Made by a program: the position numbers and the translations under genes. Shown in pieces: positions 22,336-23,898 of a stretch of 23,898 bases of DNA. Positions within the stretch are counted from its first letter, which is position 1, and each line of letters begins with the position of its first letter. This DNA is from JBBDRV01 sp040905285 (GTDB lineage: Bacteria > Bacteroidota > Rhodothermia > Balneolales > Balneolaceae): contig JBBDRV010000182.1 of NCBI GenBank assembly GCA_040905285.1, positions 1 through 23,898 of the forward strand, in the 5' to 3' direction. Under the pieces are notes generated by a model. It saw only the letters and a list, made by a program, of their open reading frames with translations, was not told the origin of the DNA and ran no database searches.

Positions 22336-22391
22336 TTGTAACTTTAACACAGAGCTTTTTAAGCACGTAATATTTATCTGAGATCAATTTT

Positions 22392-23898
22392 ATGACAGAC
22401 AACAGACCCAAAAAGCTCTTTAAAGTCGCTTCTGAGTTTAATGTGGCTACGAAATCCATCGTGGACACACTGGCTGAAGAAGGGTTTGAAGTAGCGAATA
22501 AACCCAATACCAGGATTACATCCGAGATGTATCAGGTACTGGAGGAGTTCTACGGTGTCGACAAGGAGAAGAGCCGGGAGCATGAAAGGACACGGGAGGA
22601 GTACGAGTCTCGTCGTAATCAAATGATGTCACAGCGTAATGAGAGTGTTACGATCGATAATTTTCTGGAGCCTATTGACGAATTGCCTATCGAGCCTGAG
22701 GAGGAGGAAAGCATGGCTCCGGAAGAAGAAGAAATCCCTGAACCTTCCGTTCCCCTGGATGAACAGTCGGAAGAAAAAACAGAGGAAACCGAAGAGATCG
22801 TTGATGAGGAGGAAGAGGAGGATATTTCCGCTGAATCCACTGAATCAGCTGAACCTGAAATAGCTGATGAGCCGGAACAGCCGGAGGCTGAAGAGCCGGA
22901 ACCGGAAGAAGAAGCCGTCGCCGCATCTGCTGAAACCGGTGAGGAGGAGGGTGAGGATGTTGAGGAAGGGCCGGATGAAGCCATGGCCGGTGACGACGAG
23001 GCTGAAGAAGATTCTGACGCCGGTGAGCCTGAAGATGAAGCTCCGGATGAAGATGAAGATGAGGTTGCTGAAGATGAGGAGAATGAACGTATTATAAGGG
23101 GAGAGGCCGGTAAACTGAAAGGGACAAAGGTTGTCGGCAAAGTTGCCTTTACCAGTGAGGACTCCCGTAAAAAGCCCAAGAAAAGAAAGCGCAGGAAAGA
23201 TCGTGAAGCGGATGAGGAAAAGAAAAAGGACGTTAAAAAATCCGCAAAGAAAAAAAGTGACGATACCGCAAAGGGCAAAAGCAAAAAGAAGAGAAAAGGC
23301 AGACGTTCCAGTGTAGATGAAGAGGATGTCGAAAAGAAAATGAAGGAGACCATCCAGATGATGAAATCATCCGGGACGGTTGGAAGCAAACGCCAGAAAC
23401 GCAGGCGCCAGCGGCGTGAAGAGCGCGAGGAAGAAAGACAGCTACAGGATGAGATGCAGGATCAGGAGCAGGAAGTGCTCGAGGTTACTGAATTTGTTAC
23501 TGTGAGTGATTTAGCCGACCTGCTGGATGTGAAACCCAATGATGTGATTACTACATGCATGAGCATCGGAATGATGGTGTCGATCAACCAGAGGCTGGAT
23601 GCATCCACTATTGAACTGGTGGCAGATGAATTCGGCCGGGATGTTGAATTTATTGATGCTGAAGAATTGATAGAGGAGATTGAAGAGGAAGAAGACGATC
23701 CCGAGGATCTTGAGCCCAGAGCCCCCATTATCACGGTAATGGGCCATGTGGATCATGGAAAAACCTCACTGCTTGATTATATCAGAAAGACAAAAGTGGC
23801 AGCGGGTGAAGCCGGGGGAATAACTCAGCACGTTGGAGCGTATGCCGTTAAAACTGATGACGGCCGGAAAATTACATTTCTGGATACTCCGGGTCACG
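22392..23898 (+). CDS. infB: Translation initiation factor IF-2, 5' part
   Basis: The first 502 codons of IF-2, which brings initiator tRNA to the 30S subunit as a GTPase; the gene continues past the window. It starts MTDNRPKKLFKVASEFNVAT, a typical IF2 N-terminal domain. Residues about 95-235 are a very acidic Glu/Asp/Pro/Ala linker. Residues about 240-355 become Lys/Arg-rich with runs such as KKKSDDTAKGKSKKKRKGRR. A second N-terminal-type domain follows (VTVSDLADLLDVKPNDVI, about 370), and then the G domain: PIITVMGHVDHGKTSLLDYI with the P-loop at residues about 451-458, GGITQHVGAYAV (switch I) and FLDTPGH (switch II, cut off). It starts 56 bases after nusA. The long acidic linker is unusual in size and bias. 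Confidence 0.95.
   Translation, partial: MTDNRPKKLFKVASEFNVATKSIVDTLAEEGFEVANKPNTRITSEMYQVLEEFYGVDKEKSREHERTREEYESRRNQMMSQRNESVTIDNFLEPIDELPIEPEEEESMAPEEEEIPEPSVPLDEQSEEKTEETEEIVDEEEEEDISAESTESAEPEIADEPEQPEAEEPEPEEEAVAASAETGEEEGEDVEEGPDEAMAGDDEAEEDSDAGEPEDEAPDEDEDEVAEDEENERIIRGEAGKLKGTKVVGKVAFTSEDSRKKPKKRKRRKDREADEEKKKDVKKSAKKKSDDTAKGKSKKKRKGRRSSVDEEDVEKKMKETIQMMKSSGTVGSKRQKRRRQRREEREEERQLQDEMQDQEQEVLEVTEFVTVSDLADLLDVKPNDVITTCMSIGMMVSINQRLDASTIELVADEFGRDVEFIDAEELIEEIEEEEDDPEDLEPRAPIITVMGHVDHGKTSLLDYIRKTKVAAGEAGGITQHVGAYAVKTDDGRKITFLDTPGH

Noticed and set aside
22619..23389. Minus-strand Ser-rich 256-codon reading frame
   Set aside because: It is the complement of the Glu-rich infB linker (GAA/GAG read backwards gives Ser/Phe/Leu), with no start context or family features.

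Overview
The window is a dense bacterial chromosome segment with no rRNA or tRNA. The likely source is a member of the Bacteroidota/Balneolota-Rhodothermota assemblage. That is inferred from a full ebo cluster, frequent TTG starts, and an IF-2 with a very long charged linker. Unlike typical Bacteroidota, several genes carry clear Shine-Dalgarno sequences (for example 217, 13064, 16271), and prfB uses an SD-stimulated frameshift. The exact lineage cannot be fixed from the window.

Layout. (1) 1-819: the 3' end of a GMC oxidoreductase followed by a gluconate 2-dehydrogenase subunit 3-like protein, a periplasmic sugar/alcohol oxidation pair. The 3' tail of the second gene has been duplicated. (2) 932-8374: all six ebo genes in two divergent arms, eboA-eboB-eboC on the minus strand and eboD-eboE-eboF on the plus strand. 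The 468-bp divergent intergenic region holds a MITE-like element with perfect 18-bp terminal inverted repeats, a set of mutually exclusive hairpins, and two terminator-like hairpins in the eboD leader. A decayed uppP-like remnant converges on eboF. (3) 8654-11110: an AtuA/DUF1446 protein and a renalase-like FAD oxidoreductase. (4) 11188-16089: two half-size ABC exporters with complementary degenerate ATP sites, so probably one heterodimer. Between them lies an RNase Z-family gene with an altered metal motif and a basic tail. (5) 16271-18296: a tail-anchored coiled-coil protein, prfB with its programmed +1 frameshift, and coaE. (6) 18297-20231: a repeat-bearing spacer, class I fructose-1,6-bisphosphatase, and a convergent DUF192 lipoprotein. 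(7) 20435-23898: rimP-nusA-infB behind a short leader with a terminator-like GAAA hairpin; infB runs off the window.

Functionally the most distinctive part is the ebo region. In cyanobacteria ebo genes help deliver a scytonemin precursor to the periplasm, but their biochemistry is unresolved. Here no pigment genes are visible; the flanking genes (AtuA-like, FAD oxidoreductase, uppP remnant, an exporter pair) are compatible with isoprenoid or other envelope metabolism, which is inference only. The rest is housekeeping: translation termination and initiation, ribosome maturation, CoA synthesis and gluconeogenesis.
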